DNA of 64,000 bases from Diogma glabrata (taxonomy: Eukaryota > Arthropoda > Insecta > Diptera > Cylindrotomidae): NCBI GenBank assembly GCA_963693315.1, contig OY856188.1, forward strand, positions 184,418,024 through 184,482,023, read 5' to 3'. The translations under genes and the position numbers were made by a program. The notes beneath the pieces are model-generated. The model searched no databases. It saw only the letters and a list, made by a program, of their open reading frames with translations, and was not told the DNA's origin. This document shows, piece by piece, positions 1 to 14,850 of this stretch (position 1 is its first letter; the number at the start of each line of letters is the position of its first letter).

Positions 1-679
1 TATTGATATTTTATAGGTATTCAAATATCAGATGACTGCGTTCATTCAACCAAAGTTTTTAAACCTAAAGATTTTTTTAATATTATCCCACATGTAAAAG
101 TGTTAGGCTGTCAATTTGTATTACTTTTTTTCATGTATGTATTTATTTTAATAATTTTAATTTGATAGTTTTATAATTTTTTAATGTACAAATTCGTTTT
201 CCAATTTGTATAGTAAAAATACATTTTGTTTTGAAAAGTTCCACTGTTACAAATGAACATTAATACTAAAACTTTATTTGCAATGGGCTGTTATTATATC
301 AATCGCAAAATTATTGATAAAAACAAAATCCAGATAAGTATTTTTTGGATATTTGAAGTATATTTGAGTTTTATGTTTTCACCAATGATTTTGGATTTCT
401 TTTAAGACCTACAATTTATTGAAAGCATTAAACTGAAAACCTCAATTTTAAGCATATAATTGTACATATTTTAGATTAATTTCATATATAACTAAATAAA
501 TGAAAACATTTTAACGTGTGGAATTGAAATCTATTATTGTATGCTTAAAATCCATGTATTTTTTATACAATACATGCTAAATTCATCATTTGGATTAACG
601 TTTGAAAAGATTTTCCATATGATATGATTGATATAGAATATGTGTTTTAGCTTTAGTTGTATATTTCGTTTTATCAACG
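1..679. other. AT-rich sequence, nothing recognised
   Basis: No open frame with recognisable similarity and no clear inverted repeat was seen. It probably includes the eroded 5' part of the hAT element that follows, but the left terminal repeat of that element was not found. Confidence 0.5.
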
Positions 680-2409
680 TTGATTGGAAAAATTTGTTTG
701 AAAAATTTGAAAAAAAGATTGTTTGTAACTGGACGTATTGATACTCAAATAGCTGGTGAAATTGAAGTACAACAAAAATACAGGCGGGAAGTTTTAAAAA
801 GAGTTGCAGCTACAGTAAAGCTATTAGCTACTTTGAGTTTAGCATTTCGTGGTCATCGAGAAGATATTGATTCGAACAGAAAATCCCAATTTGATGATTT
901 TCTTAAAAAACATTTGGAGAGGTACAGCCATCCAGGAAAAGGTAATGTAAGTTATTTATCACATACCACATGCGATGAATTTATAAATTTAATGGAAACT
1001 GAAGTAAAAGAACACCTAATTCAAGAAATTCAGGACTCTTTATATTATTCAATCATTGTTGATTATACGCCAGACGTGAACCACACTGACCAACTAAGTT
1101 TTATATTAAGGTACATTGATAAAGTGGGCGATGCGAGAGAACGATTTTTGGATTTTTACAAATTGAAAATCACAATTCAGAATATCTAGCACAACTTATT
1201 TTGAAAACTTTAAACAATTTGTCTTTGGATATTAAAAATTGTCGCGGCCAAACATATATGGCCGGAAAATATAATGGTTTACAAGCCAGAATTAAAACTC
1301 TAAGTGAGACCGCCATTTTTATTCCTTGTACAAGTCATACGCTTAATTCAATTGGAAATTATGCTGCAGATGCCTATTCTACTGCGGTGTATTATTTTAA
1401 CTTTATCCAAAATATATATGTATTCTTTTCTTCATCTACTCACAGATGGAAGTTGCTTATTGATAATTTTTCCGATCCTAATTCCAAACATATTAAAAAA
1501 TTAATTGACACAAGTGACAAGATGGTCTGCAAGAGCTGATGCAGTATCCGCCTTGCGGTTTAATTACAAAAATATTAAAAGCGTTCTTATCCAAATTAGC
1601 GAAAATGAAGACGAAAAACCGATTACTAAAGTTGAGGTTAAAAAATTAGCTAGCTCTTTCGATGAATATGAATTGCCTTATTAACCGTTTTATGGGATAT
1701 ATTATTGCAAAGAATCAATAGTACTAGAAAATCATTTCAAAATATTGAAACGAACTTATTACAAGGAGTAAAACTGTTTAATTCTTTGTCACAATTTATA
1801 AGGGATGTTCGGAATGATTTTGAGAGCAAAGCAATCGGAATGATTTTGAGAGCAAAGCAAGCAAACTTATTAACAGACAATATTAGCTACAAAGAAGGAC
1901 GAAAAAGAAAACGCAAAATTATGTATGATGAATCATCTGCAAATGATACACAGCTAGTAGGGCGAGAATTGTTTATTATAAGTACTCACAATATGATCTG
2001 TGATAGACTTGCCACTGAAATTTCTACCACTACGTCCATATATGAAACTGTTTTAAATAATTTTAAATTATTTTTTGATCAAAATATATCCAGTGATGAA
2101 GTTGACAAGTGTATTTTAGAATTGTCAAATACATATGCGAGGGATATAGGAGTACAATATTTTAAAGACGAAGTACATCATTTTTTAAAATATATTAAAG
2201 AAGAGAACATCACTTGTCCATTTAAGATGTACAAGGTAATCATTGATGGCCTGCAATCTTCATTTCCCAATGTGGAAACTTTTTTAAAAATATTTCTCAC
2301 TTTGCCGATATGCAACGCAAGTGGGGAACGATCTTTCTCCGTTCTGAAGCGGATAAAAAATTATTTAAGAAATAGTCTTAATCAAACTCATTTGCAAAAT
2401 TTTTGGTAA
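680..2409 (+). pseudogene. Broken hAT-family transposase, ZMYM1/DUF4371-like
   Basis: Three open segments (680-1189, 1201-1539, 1705-2409) and the out-of-frame DNA between them together resemble the hAT-derived transposases often annotated as zinc finger MYM-type protein 1-like. The first carries the DUF4371-type start (REVLKRVAATVKLLA, then LAFRGH); the middle has CTSHTLNSIG and THRWKLL; the last ends with the hAT dimerisation signature NASGERSFSVLKRIKNYLR. Frame changes near 1190 and 1540 and a stop near 1682 break it. A 26-bp direct duplication (1811-1836 and 1837-1862) shifts the frame again. The N-terminal zinc finger is missing. In intact elements such proteins cut and paste the transposon; this copy cannot make one. 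The start at 680 is only the first Met in the open frame, not a claimed start. Confidence 0.8.
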
Positions 2410-2441
2410 AATCTTAGGCCCCAAAATTTTGTTCCGCCTCA

Positions 2442-2469
2442 GGCCCCTTAAAGGCATAATCCGCCACTG
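2442..2469 (+). repeat. Right terminal inverted repeat of the hAT remnant
   Basis: Some 30 bases after the transposase stop lies a sequence whose reverse complement begins CAGTGGCGGATTATGCC, a hAT-like terminus. The matching left end is not found upstream, so the element is truncated at its 5' side or its left end has decayed. Confidence 0.5.
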
Positions 2470-3162
2470 GTACCAAGAGGACCGTTGTTTAATTCAATGA
2501 ATCCACAGTTGACCAAATAATAAAATGGTTACCAAACTCGACAATTTCTTTGCGCCAAAACGTGGTTCTCATTACGAACAGTATATTTTCAGTCTGATGG
2601 TTCAAAAGGAAAGTGAAAAAATCAGTGTTTAAATATAAGTTTTATTTATCCGATATTCTTTGGTTTTTTCGTTTACGTTTACACAAATTTTATTTTTCTA
2701 AATAATTTTTTTTTCTTTTCTTTTGCAAGGAAATATATAAATCAAATTTTTGTCTTTTGTGTTTAAACTTTTATTTCGTTTGTTCGTATTTTGTTTAAAA
2801 GAAAGGAGAGATATAAAAAAAAATTTGTTTCCTTTATTGGGATTTGGGAACGATTGGAAAATAAAAATTCATATGTTTATTCGAAAAGAAAGATTGATCT
2901 TAGAAATTTTGAATCTTTCCTTTGGATATAAAAAATTGCTATTTTTGTTTTATTTTTTTCTTCTATTATAAAAGTTCTCTTGTATGGACGTGTTTATAGA
3001 TATTCTTACATGTGTAAAGTCAAGTATGCCTTTACGTTTGTCGGTCAATAAATTTGTGATATTTCATATAAAAAAAGGAACTTTGTATAATTAATAGTAT
3101 AATTTAAATAGTTTGGAGCGGTTTAAAATTATGAGGGTTGAACGTTGATGATGATGGCTGAA

Positions 3163-3294
3163 GCTGGGTTTTAAAATGCGAACTGTGAACTTTTTTACCA
3201 ATAAGAAAAGAAAATTTTATATTCACCACAAAATTCTTATTTTTAATTGATTAATAATTATTCACAGTCCACAGTTCGCATGTTAAAACCCAGT
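3163..3294. repeat. Short inverted repeat (foldback)
   Basis: A left arm starting GCTGGGTTTTAAAATGCGAA (3163) is matched in reverse complement by an arm ending TTAAAACCCAGTTT (to about 3294), separated by an AT-rich loop of about 70 bp. It could be a solo MITE or a transposon end pair; target-site duplication not clear. Confidence 0.55.
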
Positions 3295-4143
3295 TTGTGA
3301 AATTGATGTTATGAAAAAAAAATTTGATTTCATTATTCATTATTTCACGTGTTTAACGATTTTTATAAAAACATTTTTTTGTAGTGCGCTTAAAGTCCAC
3401 AACCATGTTATCTGGGTGTAACGGAAAGCGACTTATGCAACTCAAATGTATGTTTTCCTGGTTGAAGGAGGCTTGATGCGGACGTCAGTCTTCGTTCAAG
3501 CGTTTCGCTATTTAAAAGTGTAAAGAGATTGCTCTGAAATATCAAAGAAAACTCCACGATAGAAAAACTACTTGATATACTGTTTATATAGGGAATATTG
3601 CACCGCTGACAAAACTATTGATAAACAGCGAAACATTAGAGATAATCTGTTGAGTTCTATAGCAGACTTTATAAAAGTATTTAAGCTAACGAAAAATATA
3701 ACAGTGCAATTACAGTTTTAACAACTATGTTTGGGCGACTTTTTTAGACGGTTTAATATTCAATAGTAGCATTTCTTTTAATTTACTTCGAAATAAAGTA
3801 ATATCAGCGGCAATGTTTATTGATTCAAAATTATACATTAGAAAACATAATGCACCTAAACAAACTTCTTGAACATTAACACAATCTTTTCAATCCATAT
3901 ATTAAAAAAATTTATAAATATTTCTCCTAATTTAACATCTTTCACAACTCTCGATTAGGGCTTCCAATACCGATAAAAGTATTACCGTTTATGGTCCTTA
4001 AATCTTATTTCGGTATTGCCAGCATTATGCCTCGCTATTACCGAATAAAAAAATTTACATTAACCAACAAAAATAGAGCCACTTTAAATAAAATCCATAA
4101 TGCACCTAAAAAATGTTAACTACAAAACACTTTAACTTATTCT

Positions 4144-4321
4144 GGGGTCCTATTCCCAAACAAATGTAAATTTGTACACTATTTCGTATTGAATAACATT
4201 AAACGGTTATGGCAACGATTTTACGATAAACGAATTTCAGTTTTCACAATATTATCTAATTTGAATTCGAACTTCACAATATGGTCCAAATTCACATTTA
4301 TGTGTTCAGGAATAGGGCCCC
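4144..4321. mobile_element. Small MITE-like element
   Basis: The left end GGGGTCCTATTCCCAAACA and the reverse complement of the right end GGGGCCCTATTCCTGAACA form imperfect terminal inverted repeats of about 26 bp around a 178-bp non-coding element. No clear target-site duplication was seen and the superfamily is not assigned. Confidence 0.5.
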
Positions 4322-4966
4322 TGCTTTCATAGAAATAAATAATTATAATCCAGAAACTTTGAATATTACATAGTCTGAAATTGTGGACGTAATACATTAT
4401 TCCACAGTATATCCACATTAACCCACCCATACAGTATACAAAATTTTTTGTAGTAAATAATACAAATTTATCGACGACAACCAATAAATAAATTAATTCA
4501 AAAACAGATTCATTATTAATTAATTTCCAACAAACCTTCCTTATCAAACTCAATAATAACCAAACACAAAAATCTTCAAGAATATAATCCTCATAACCAC
4601 AATTATATGCCAATTTTAAATTTTTCATTTATTCCCTATACAATTTTACATTAGATAAAACGTAAATCAACGAAAGATTTATATTATGAAATATTTCTTT
4701 ATCTTCTTTTGCAAAGAACGAACAAATCAATTTTATGATTTGATTCTTTAATTTTTAAACCATAGAAAATTTTTTAAAACAAAAATAAAAGAAACTTATG
4801 ACGAAAATAAAAGTAAAGATTCAGAAGAAAGGAAACTTAAAATAATTTTTTTTAAATCTTTCCCTATGCATGAACTTTATTTTTCATTTTTATTTTTCCG
4901 AAAAAAAGAAAGTAAGAGGAAAGATTCGAAAAATGAATTTAAACACTGGAAAAAATTGAATTTTTC

Positions 4967-6152
4967 GCTATTCGTCTTAAACAACAGGCAGAACGTTGTG
5001 CCTTTGGCGATCAGCTACTCTAAAACATGAAAAACCAATTGATTAAAGGATGTTTATCAACCAACTTGCATGAAAAATTGTTGGAGCATGGAAATGACAG
5101 TTTCGAGAAATTATTGGTACGCGCAAAAACACATGAAGTTGTCAGTGAGCAAAAGAAGATTTTTGATCAAAAAGCTGCAAGTTTAAAAATATCGGAACCG
5201 GTCTGTAACATTGAAAGCCAAAATGCACTTGGTAAAAGTTCGTGGAAGTCTCAAGGTGACAAAGACATCATATGCAACCGTTGTGGCTTCAAACGTGCAA
5301 TAAATGTGGTTTGAAAGACCATTTCGCTCGTAAATGTCACACAAAAAATGGTCAAGCAAACTTAAAACGCGGTAGACCGAATTCCGAAAGCCAATCTGAG
5401 CCAAAGCGATTCAAGCCGGAAAACGAAAAGGTTCAATTGATTGCCCACAAGCAAGCAAGCAGCGATGAAGATGTTTTTTGTGTGACCATGGGCGAAGATG
5501 ACGTCAAAATTGATTGCAAAATTGGTGGTGTTAAAGTTCCAGCTTTAATTGACTCTGGTACAAAAAGCAATTTGATTTATCAAAAGACATGGAAATATTT
5601 AAAATCGCAGCTGGTCAACGTAACAAACAAACAAAAAAACTTGGATAAAGGTTTCAAATCATACAGTGGCCATCGTTTAGATGTTTTTGATAGAGATGAT
5701 AAAATACTAATTGGTCGTAAAACTGCTCAACAAATGGGTGTTTTGAAAATTGAAGTTGATATCAATCAAGTATTGGCAAAAGGTGGCGATTTTTCAAAAA
5801 TTAAAGGTGTAATTGTCAATATTCCTGTTCATGATAATATAAAACCGGTGATTCAACCATCTCGAAGAATTCCGGTACCATTGGAAAAGTAGTCGATGAA
5901 AAAATTGACAATCTAATGAAGCAAGGTATAATCGAGAAATTCAATGGTTCGCCAACTTGGGTCAGTCCATTGGTGATAGTACCAAGGAATCATTCCGATG
6001 AAATACGCATTTGCGTTGATATGCGTCGCGCATATGAAGCCATTGATCGTGAAAACCATCCATTACCAACGTTTGAAGACCATTTACCCCGATTGGGAAA
6101 TGCCGAATATTTTTCAAAAATCGACATAAATAATGCTTTCCATCAGGTTTAA
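4967..6152 (+). pseudogene. Gypsy A, 5' portion: gag C-terminus, protease, start of reverse transcriptase
   Basis: Ty3/gypsy retrotransposon debris in three frames. From about 4967 to 5314 is the gag C-terminal part with a zinc-knuckle start; 5272-5892 continues in another frame with the knuckle CNKCGLKDHFARKC and the aspartic protease site ALIDSGTKSNLI; 5916-6152 holds the start of reverse transcriptase (VSPLVIVPR, RICVDMRRAYEAI, FSKIDINNAFHQ). An in-frame stop precedes 5027 and the protease is shortened by an internal deletion. The RT domain stops abruptly after the HQ of the NNAFHQV block and resumes at about 16826, so 10.7 kb were inserted into it. No 5' LTR was found upstream. This is a dead copy. 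Confidence 0.85.
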
Positions 6153-6486
6153 ATAAATCGTTATTTAATTTCGTTTTTTAAATAACAAAAAATAAAAAAT
6201 AAAAAATATAAAAAAAAATCGCTCGAATGGGGTGTTGTTTTATTAGTTTATTTGACAAAATCTTGTAGGTAATTCTTTGCGGTTCAATTATTGGTTTGTT
6301 TTGGTAAATTTGACAAACTCGAGTAGATAATTTCCCCCACTCATAAAAAAAATATGTATATAAATAATACTTTATTTATCAAGCTATTAAAAGTGATTTG
6401 GATTGTTGGCTTTATTATTTAAAAAAAAAAGAATGATGATGAATGACGATTAATTATAAAATATAGTTTTGAACCTATCGCATACT
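6153..6486. other. Inserted AT-rich sequence of unknown type
   Basis: This begins exactly where the gypsy A RT frame is interrupted and runs up to the start of repeat R. It contains A-rich runs and no recognisable gene. The junctions (CAGGT at left, ATGTAGAAATT at right near 16826) show at most a 2-bp duplication. Confidence 0.5.
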
Positions 6487-8229
<1,743 letters not shown>

Positions 8230-8594
8230 AACTGGGGGCTCAGCCAAAGGAAAAATATATTATTTTGTCTAAAAATAGTGACAAACAAGTTTATTTTTGT
8301 TCGGTCATTCAAAGTTTTGAAAAAAAACATTTATGTGATTTACTTATCTACATATTTATTAAATATTAAGTAATTTATTTTCAATCTAATAAATCGTGAA
8401 GTGTAGTGGTTCTATTTTTAGAGATAGATTGTTGAGCAATTAAGAATATATGTGTATTTCAAATTCTTTGAAACAAATAATTTAATGTTGTTTTTAAAGT
8501 AATAAACAAGTTTTGTTAAATCATTCTAGAAGAATTCTACAAAATAACGGAGTGTAACAAAACAAGAAGAAAACAAGTTTTTTTCTCCTACAAA

Positions 8595-9557
8595 ATGCCA
8601 CGTAAACAAAAACGCGGTATTAAAAATTCAACTATGGATGATCCATTTACCAACAGTGGACTTGAAGCGGAATATTTGGCAAAGTTTCGTGAAAGTTTAC
8701 AAGCATTAAGTGAAAAGGAAAGGACTAAATCAAACGAAGAACATTTGCAGATAAGAAATATGGAAAGACGAAATGGAAATTTGGAAAATGAAAGAGAAAT
8801 GCAGCGGTTAAGAGAAGAAAATGAGGAGCTAAGACAACGATCAATAGGAAATACAAAATCTTTTTCTTTCCGAGATTTTGAAGGATCAATTCCAGAATTT
8901 AGTGGTAAAGGGCCATACAGGATAGAAACATGGATTGAAGAGGTAGAAAATTTAGGAAAACTTTATGGTTGGTCGGCGTTAGAGATGTTTGTGTTTGCAA
9001 AAAAATCTTTGACAGATTCGGCAAAATTGGCGTTGCGAACCAAATTACATTTGAATTCTTGGGATAGTTTGAAACATTTTTTAAGTGAAGAATTTTTGAT
9101 TAAAATAAATGGTGCGGACATTCATAAACAACTTTCAGAGCGGAAAAAAAATCGGGATGAAACTTTATACGATTACTATTTGCATATGCGAGAATTAGGT
9201 TCTTTGGGTAAAGTGGAAGATCTTGCAATAATTCAATACGTAATAGATGGAATTCAAGATACACAAACAAATAAAATATTGCTTTATGGTGCAAATTCGA
9301 TCGCAGAATTTAAAGCAAAACTAGATTTGTACAATTCATTTAAGCTAAGGAATCCTACACCTGGACCTAGCCGATCGTTTCGGCAGATGGAAACATTATG
9401 TTTTAATTGTGGGGCAAAAGGACACAAAGCAACATTTTGCAATCATCAAAAAGATGGACCCAAGTGCTTCAAATGTTCAGAATTCGGCATAAGGCACCAA
9501 ATTGTCCTAAAAATAAATTGGTTTCTTGCACAGCAATCGAAAGTCATCATGAATTAA
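8595..9557 (+). CDS. Gypsy B gag-like nucleocapsid polyprotein
   Basis: A 320-aa frame. Residues about 40-85 are charged and coiled-coil-like (EREMQRLREENEELRQR); the middle (about 95-245) resembles the gag region of Ty3/gypsy elements (IPEFSGKGPYRIETWIEEV). A CCHC zinc knuckle CFNCGAKGHKATFC follows at about residue 269, then CFKCSEFG, the first half of a second knuckle. Its His and last Cys lie in the pol frame one base back, so the gag frame ends in an unrelated tail. The role is packaging of element RNA into virus-like particles. The frame change may be a one-base deletion or a real -1 shift; no classic slippery heptamer is evident at the spot. Confidence 0.88.
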   Translation: MPRKQKRGIKNSTMDDPFTNSGLEAEYLAKFRESLQALSEKERTKSNEEHLQIRNMERRNGNLENEREMQRLREENEELRQRSIGNTKSFSFRDFEGSIPEFSGKGPYRIETWIEEVENLGKLYGWSALEMFVFAKKSLTDSAKLALRTKLHLNSWDSLKHFLSEEFLIKINGADIHKQLSERKKNRDETLYDYYLHMRELGSLGKVEDLAIIQYVIDGIQDTQTNKILLYGANSIAEFKAKLDLYNSFKLRNPTPGPSRSFRQMETLCFNCGAKGHKATFCNHQKDGPKCFKCSEFGIRHQIVLKINWFLAQQSKVIMN

Positions 9558-12500
9558 CAGGTACTTTTAAATTAATCAAATTAAATAACTTTCCTATACA
9601 GGCTCTGGTAGACACGGGTAGTGAGGTCACATTGGTTAGACGCGATGCTTTTGAAATAATTGGATCACCACTTCTTCACCCAGATTCAATAAAAATTTTT
9701 GGGATCGGAAATGTACCTGCTCAAACCACAGGATGTTTCAAGACTACTTTGGAAATAGATGACGAAAAATATGAAGATGTTAAGATCCATGTAGTTCCTG
9801 TAAACGTTATGAAGATGAAAATGATCTTAGGAAACAATGTTCTCAGAGGAACCGAGATAATAATGGGTAAAGATATTAAAATAAAAAAAATACCAAATTT
9901 TCTTTCCTGTTTTAGAGTAAATATTGATGACGATGCTTTAAAAATTGGGAATAAAGGTTTTAGACCAATCATTGAAGAGATTGTTAAAAACTATGAGCCG
10001 AAGAAGACCAAAACCTCACCTGTTCAAATGAAAATTGTACTCAAAAGTGACACTCCCGTTTACCAGCCGCCTAGAAGATTATCACCCTCTGAAAAAAATG
10101 AAGTGGATAAACAAATAGCAGAATGGATTGAAGATAAAGTTATTGTTCCTAGTTCTTCGGAGTATGCAAGTCCAATCGTCATTGTAAGTAAAAAAGATAA
10201 TTCAAAGCGATTGTGCGTGGATTTTCGGCGACTCAACAAAGAGATAGTAATGGATCGATACCCTCTTCCTCTAATAGAAGATCAGATTGACCAACTGTAT
10301 GATGCTAATATTTTTACTACCCTCGATTTAGAAAACGGATTTTTTCATGTACCTATTGAAAAATCTAGTCAAAAATTTACATCTTTCGTTACTCCCTCAG
10401 GACAGTATGAATTTTTAAGAGTACCGTTTGGTTTGAGTACTGCGCCTGCAACCTTCCAACGATTCATTAACCATATCTTCAAACCTCTCATATTTAAGAA
10501 ACATGTTCTGGTATATATGGACGATATAATAATTCCATCACAAACTTATGAAGAAAATATAAACAGAATAAAAGAAGTTTTTGATTTGGCAAGCAGTTAT
10601 GGACTTAAAATAAAATGGAAGAAATGTCAATTTTTATGCGAGAGTATAGAGTATCTAGGTTACAAAATTTCACATGGATATCTAAAACCATCAGATGAAA
10701 AGATTTTAGCGGTCAAGAATTTCCCCGTGCCTAATTCAATTAAGAAAATACAAGCTTTTTTGGGACTAACCGGATATTTCAGAAAGTTTATCGAAGAATT
10801 TTCAATAATCGCAAAACCATTAACCGACCTTTTAAGAAAAGATGTAAAATTCATTTTTGGGGTACTTCAAAAAGATGCTTTTGATAAATTAAAATCAATT
10901 TTATCGAAACAACCAGTCCTCAACATTTATCGGCCTGATGCAGAAACGGAGCTGCACACTGATGCTTCAAAAATCGGATATGGCGCTATTCTAGTTCAGA
11001 AAAATTATGAAGATTTAAATTTTCATCCTGTTTTTTATTTTAGCAAAAAAACGACACCAGCACAAGAAAGGTATTCGAGCTATGAACTAGAAGTTCTCGC
11101 CATCATATCAGCTCTGAAGAAAATGAGAGTGTACTTACTGGGCATTCCATTCAAAATAATAACCGACTGCTCTGCGTTTACGATGACAATGAAAAAGAAG
11201 GATCTTTCACCTAGAATTGCAGGATGGGCGCTTCATTTAGAAGAATTCGACTACCAAATTGAACATCGATCAGCAACCAAGATGAAACATGCAGATGCTT
11301 TAAGCAGAAACCCAATGGTGATGATGATTGAACAAGGAACCATGGAAAGAATCAAATTAGCCCAAAAGAAGGACGAAAATCTAATACTTATTAATCGTTT
11401 ATTGGAACATGGACCTTATGAACAATTTTTCTTGGATCATGAACTACTTTATAAAGAAGATGATGAAGGTAGAAAATTATTGTGTATACCAAGAGGAATG
11501 CAGATGGAAATAATAAAAAAGGTTCATGAAAATGGTCATTTTGGTGTTAGAAAGATGAAGGAAGTGATAGAGAGGGAATATTTTATACCCCGATTGCGAC
11601 AACAGTGTGAGACATGCAGAAGAAATTGTGTTGAATGTATTCTAGCAGAACGTAAAATTGGAAAACAAGAGGGATTTTTACATCCAATCCCAAAAGAAAA
11701 TCAACCGTTATTGACGTACCACGTGGATCATCTGGGACCTTTGGCAAGTACAAAAAAACAGTATAATTATATCTTTTCCATTGTAGATGCATTCACAAAA
11801 TTTGTCTGGTTGTTTCCTGTAAAATCTACAACCACAGTAGAAGTAATTCAAAAACTAAATGTCCAAAAAGATGTTTTCGGGAACCCCCGAAGAGTAATAA
11901 CTGATCGAGGAACAGCATTCACATCGATTGAATTTGAAAGGTACTGTCTAGATGAAAACATTCAACATACGCTTGTAACAACAGGTGTTCCCAGAGGAAA
12001 TGGACAAGTGGAACGAGTCAACAGAGTTGTAATTTCTTGTCTGACAAAGATGTCTATCAATAACCCTGAAGACTGGTTCAAACATGTTGGAAAACTACAA
12101 AGATACATCAATGGCAGTTGGCATCGAAGTACAAATAGAAGTCCGTTCGAATTACTTTTTGGAATAAAAATGCGTAATGCAGAAGACGTTCAATTGGCAG
12201 AAATTATTCAGAGTGAGATTGAAGAGATTTTTATTCAAGAACGAAATAACACCCGAGAAGTGGCAAAGCAGAAAATATCTGAAATCCAAGACGAAAATAG
12301 GCGAAGCTTCAATAAAAAAAGAAAAACTGCAACTAAATATAATGTTGGTGATTTGGTAGCAATAAAACGATCGCAATTTGCCTCAGGAATTAAAATTCAT
12401 CCCAAATTCTTAGGACCTTATTCAATAACAAAAGTTGGATCAAATGAAAGATATGAAGTGGCGAAGGTTGGCCGACATGAAGGTCCAAATAAAACATCAG

Positions 12501-12643
12501 CAAGTGCCGACAATATGAAAATATGGATACCTTATACAGAGGATGATGAACATGAAGGAGAAAATGAAATGTTAAGTGATGTTCAAGTAGTAGATGACAT
12601 AACCTATGAAGAACTTAACGACAGCAACAGGAGTGTTTCCTAA
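9407..12643 (+). CDS. Gypsy B pol polyprotein (protease, RT, RNase H, integrase)
   Basis: An open frame of 1078 codons overlapping gag in the -1 frame; real pol residues begin near 9488. In order: aspartic protease LVDTGSEVTLV (about residue 67); RT with FTTLDLENGFFHVPI (about 302) and catalytic YMDD (about 370); RNase H with ELHTDASKIGYGAIL (about 515); integrase with an HHCC finger (HENGHFG at about 706, then CRRNCVEC) and the DDE core seen as VDHLGPL (773), TDRGTAF (830) and GQVERVNR (868); and a C-terminal chromodomain-like or GPY region (YNVGDLVAIKR, LGPYSI). All catalytic residues are present, so this copy looks enzymatically competent. It would use the gag translation start through a frameshift; the first Met at 9407 is not a real start. 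Confidence 0.93.
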   Translation: MWGKRTQSNILQSSKRWTQVLQMFRIRHKAPNCPKNKLVSCTAIESHHELTGTFKLIKLNNFPIQALVDTGSEVTLVRRDAFEIIGSPLLHPDSIKIFGIGNVPAQTTGCFKTTLEIDDEKYEDVKIHVVPVNVMKMKMILGNNVLRGTEIIMGKDIKIKKIPNFLSCFRVNIDDDALKIGNKGFRPIIEEIVKNYEPKKTKTSPVQMKIVLKSDTPVYQPPRRLSPSEKNEVDKQIAEWIEDKVIVPSSSEYASPIVIVSKKDNSKRLCVDFRRLNKEIVMDRYPLPLIEDQIDQLYDANIFTTLDLENGFFHVPIEKSSQKFTSFVTPSGQYEFLRVPFGLSTAPATFQRFINHIFKPLIFKKHVLVYMDDIIIPSQTYEENINRIKEVFDLASSYGLKIKWKKCQFLCESIEYLGYKISHGYLKPSDEKILAVKNFPVPNSIKKIQAFLGLTGYFRKFIEEFSIIAKPLTDLLRKDVKFIFGVLQKDAFDKLKSILSKQPVLNIYRPDAETELHTDASKIGYGAILVQKNYEDLNFHPVFYFSKKTTPAQERYSSYELEVLAIISALKKMRVYLLGIPFKIITDCSAFTMTMKKKDLSPRIAGWALHLEEFDYQIEHRSATKMKHADALSRNPMVMMIEQGTMERIKLAQKKDENLILINRLLEHGPYEQFFLDHELLYKEDDEGRKLLCIPRGMQMEIIKKVHENGHFGVRKMKEVIEREYFIPRLRQQCETCRRNCVECILAERKIGKQEGFLHPIPKENQPLLTYHVDHLGPLASTKKQYNYIFSIVDAFTKFVWLFPVKSTTTVEVIQKLNVQKDVFGNPRRVITDRGTAFTSIEFERYCLDENIQHTLVTTGVPRGNGQVERVNRVVISCLTKMSINNPEDWFKHVGKLQRYINGSWHRSTNRSPFELLFGIKMRNAEDVQLAEIIQSEIEEIFIQERNNTREVAKQKISEIQDENRRSFNKKRKTATKYNVGDLVAIKRSQFASGIKIHPKFLGPYSITKVGSNERYEVAKVGRHEGPNKTSASADNMKIWIPYTEDDEHEGENEMLSDVQVVDDITYEELNDSNRSVS

Positions 12644-12654
12644 ATACCAGAAAA

Positions 12655-12830
12655 TTAGTAGAAGATGAAGAAGAAGATGAAGAAGAAGAAGAAGAAGATG
12701 AAGAAGAAGAAGAAGAAGAAGAAGAAGAAGAAGAAGAAGAAGAAGAAGAAGAAGAAGATGAAGAAGAAGAAGAAGAAGAAGAAGATGAAGAAGAATAAAA
12801 GAAGAAGACGAACAAAACGATTTCAAAACT
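12655..12830 (+). repeat. (GAA)n / GATGAA purine microsatellite in gypsy B
   Basis: About 150 bases of GAA and GAT triplets between the pol stop (12643) and the 3' LTR. Open frames over it on either strand (poly-Lys or poly-Ser) are composition artefacts. Confidence 0.95.
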
Positions 12831-12868
12831 GGTGGCCGAGGACGTCCAAATGATCAGGAGGGCCGAGC

Positions 12869-14850
<1,982 letters not shown>

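Larger units (their letters stand above)
2470..4966. other. Non-coding AT-rich stretch with two small foldbacks
   Basis: Apart from the two inverted repeats listed separately (3163-3294 and 4144-4321) nothing is recognised. Short open frames here (for example the minus-strand frame 4221-4628) have low-complexity composition and no motifs. Confidence 0.5.

Noticed and set aside
4221..4628. 135-codon minus-strand frame as a gene
   Set aside because: No motif, biased composition, and it overlaps the MITE-like inverted repeat at 4144-4321.
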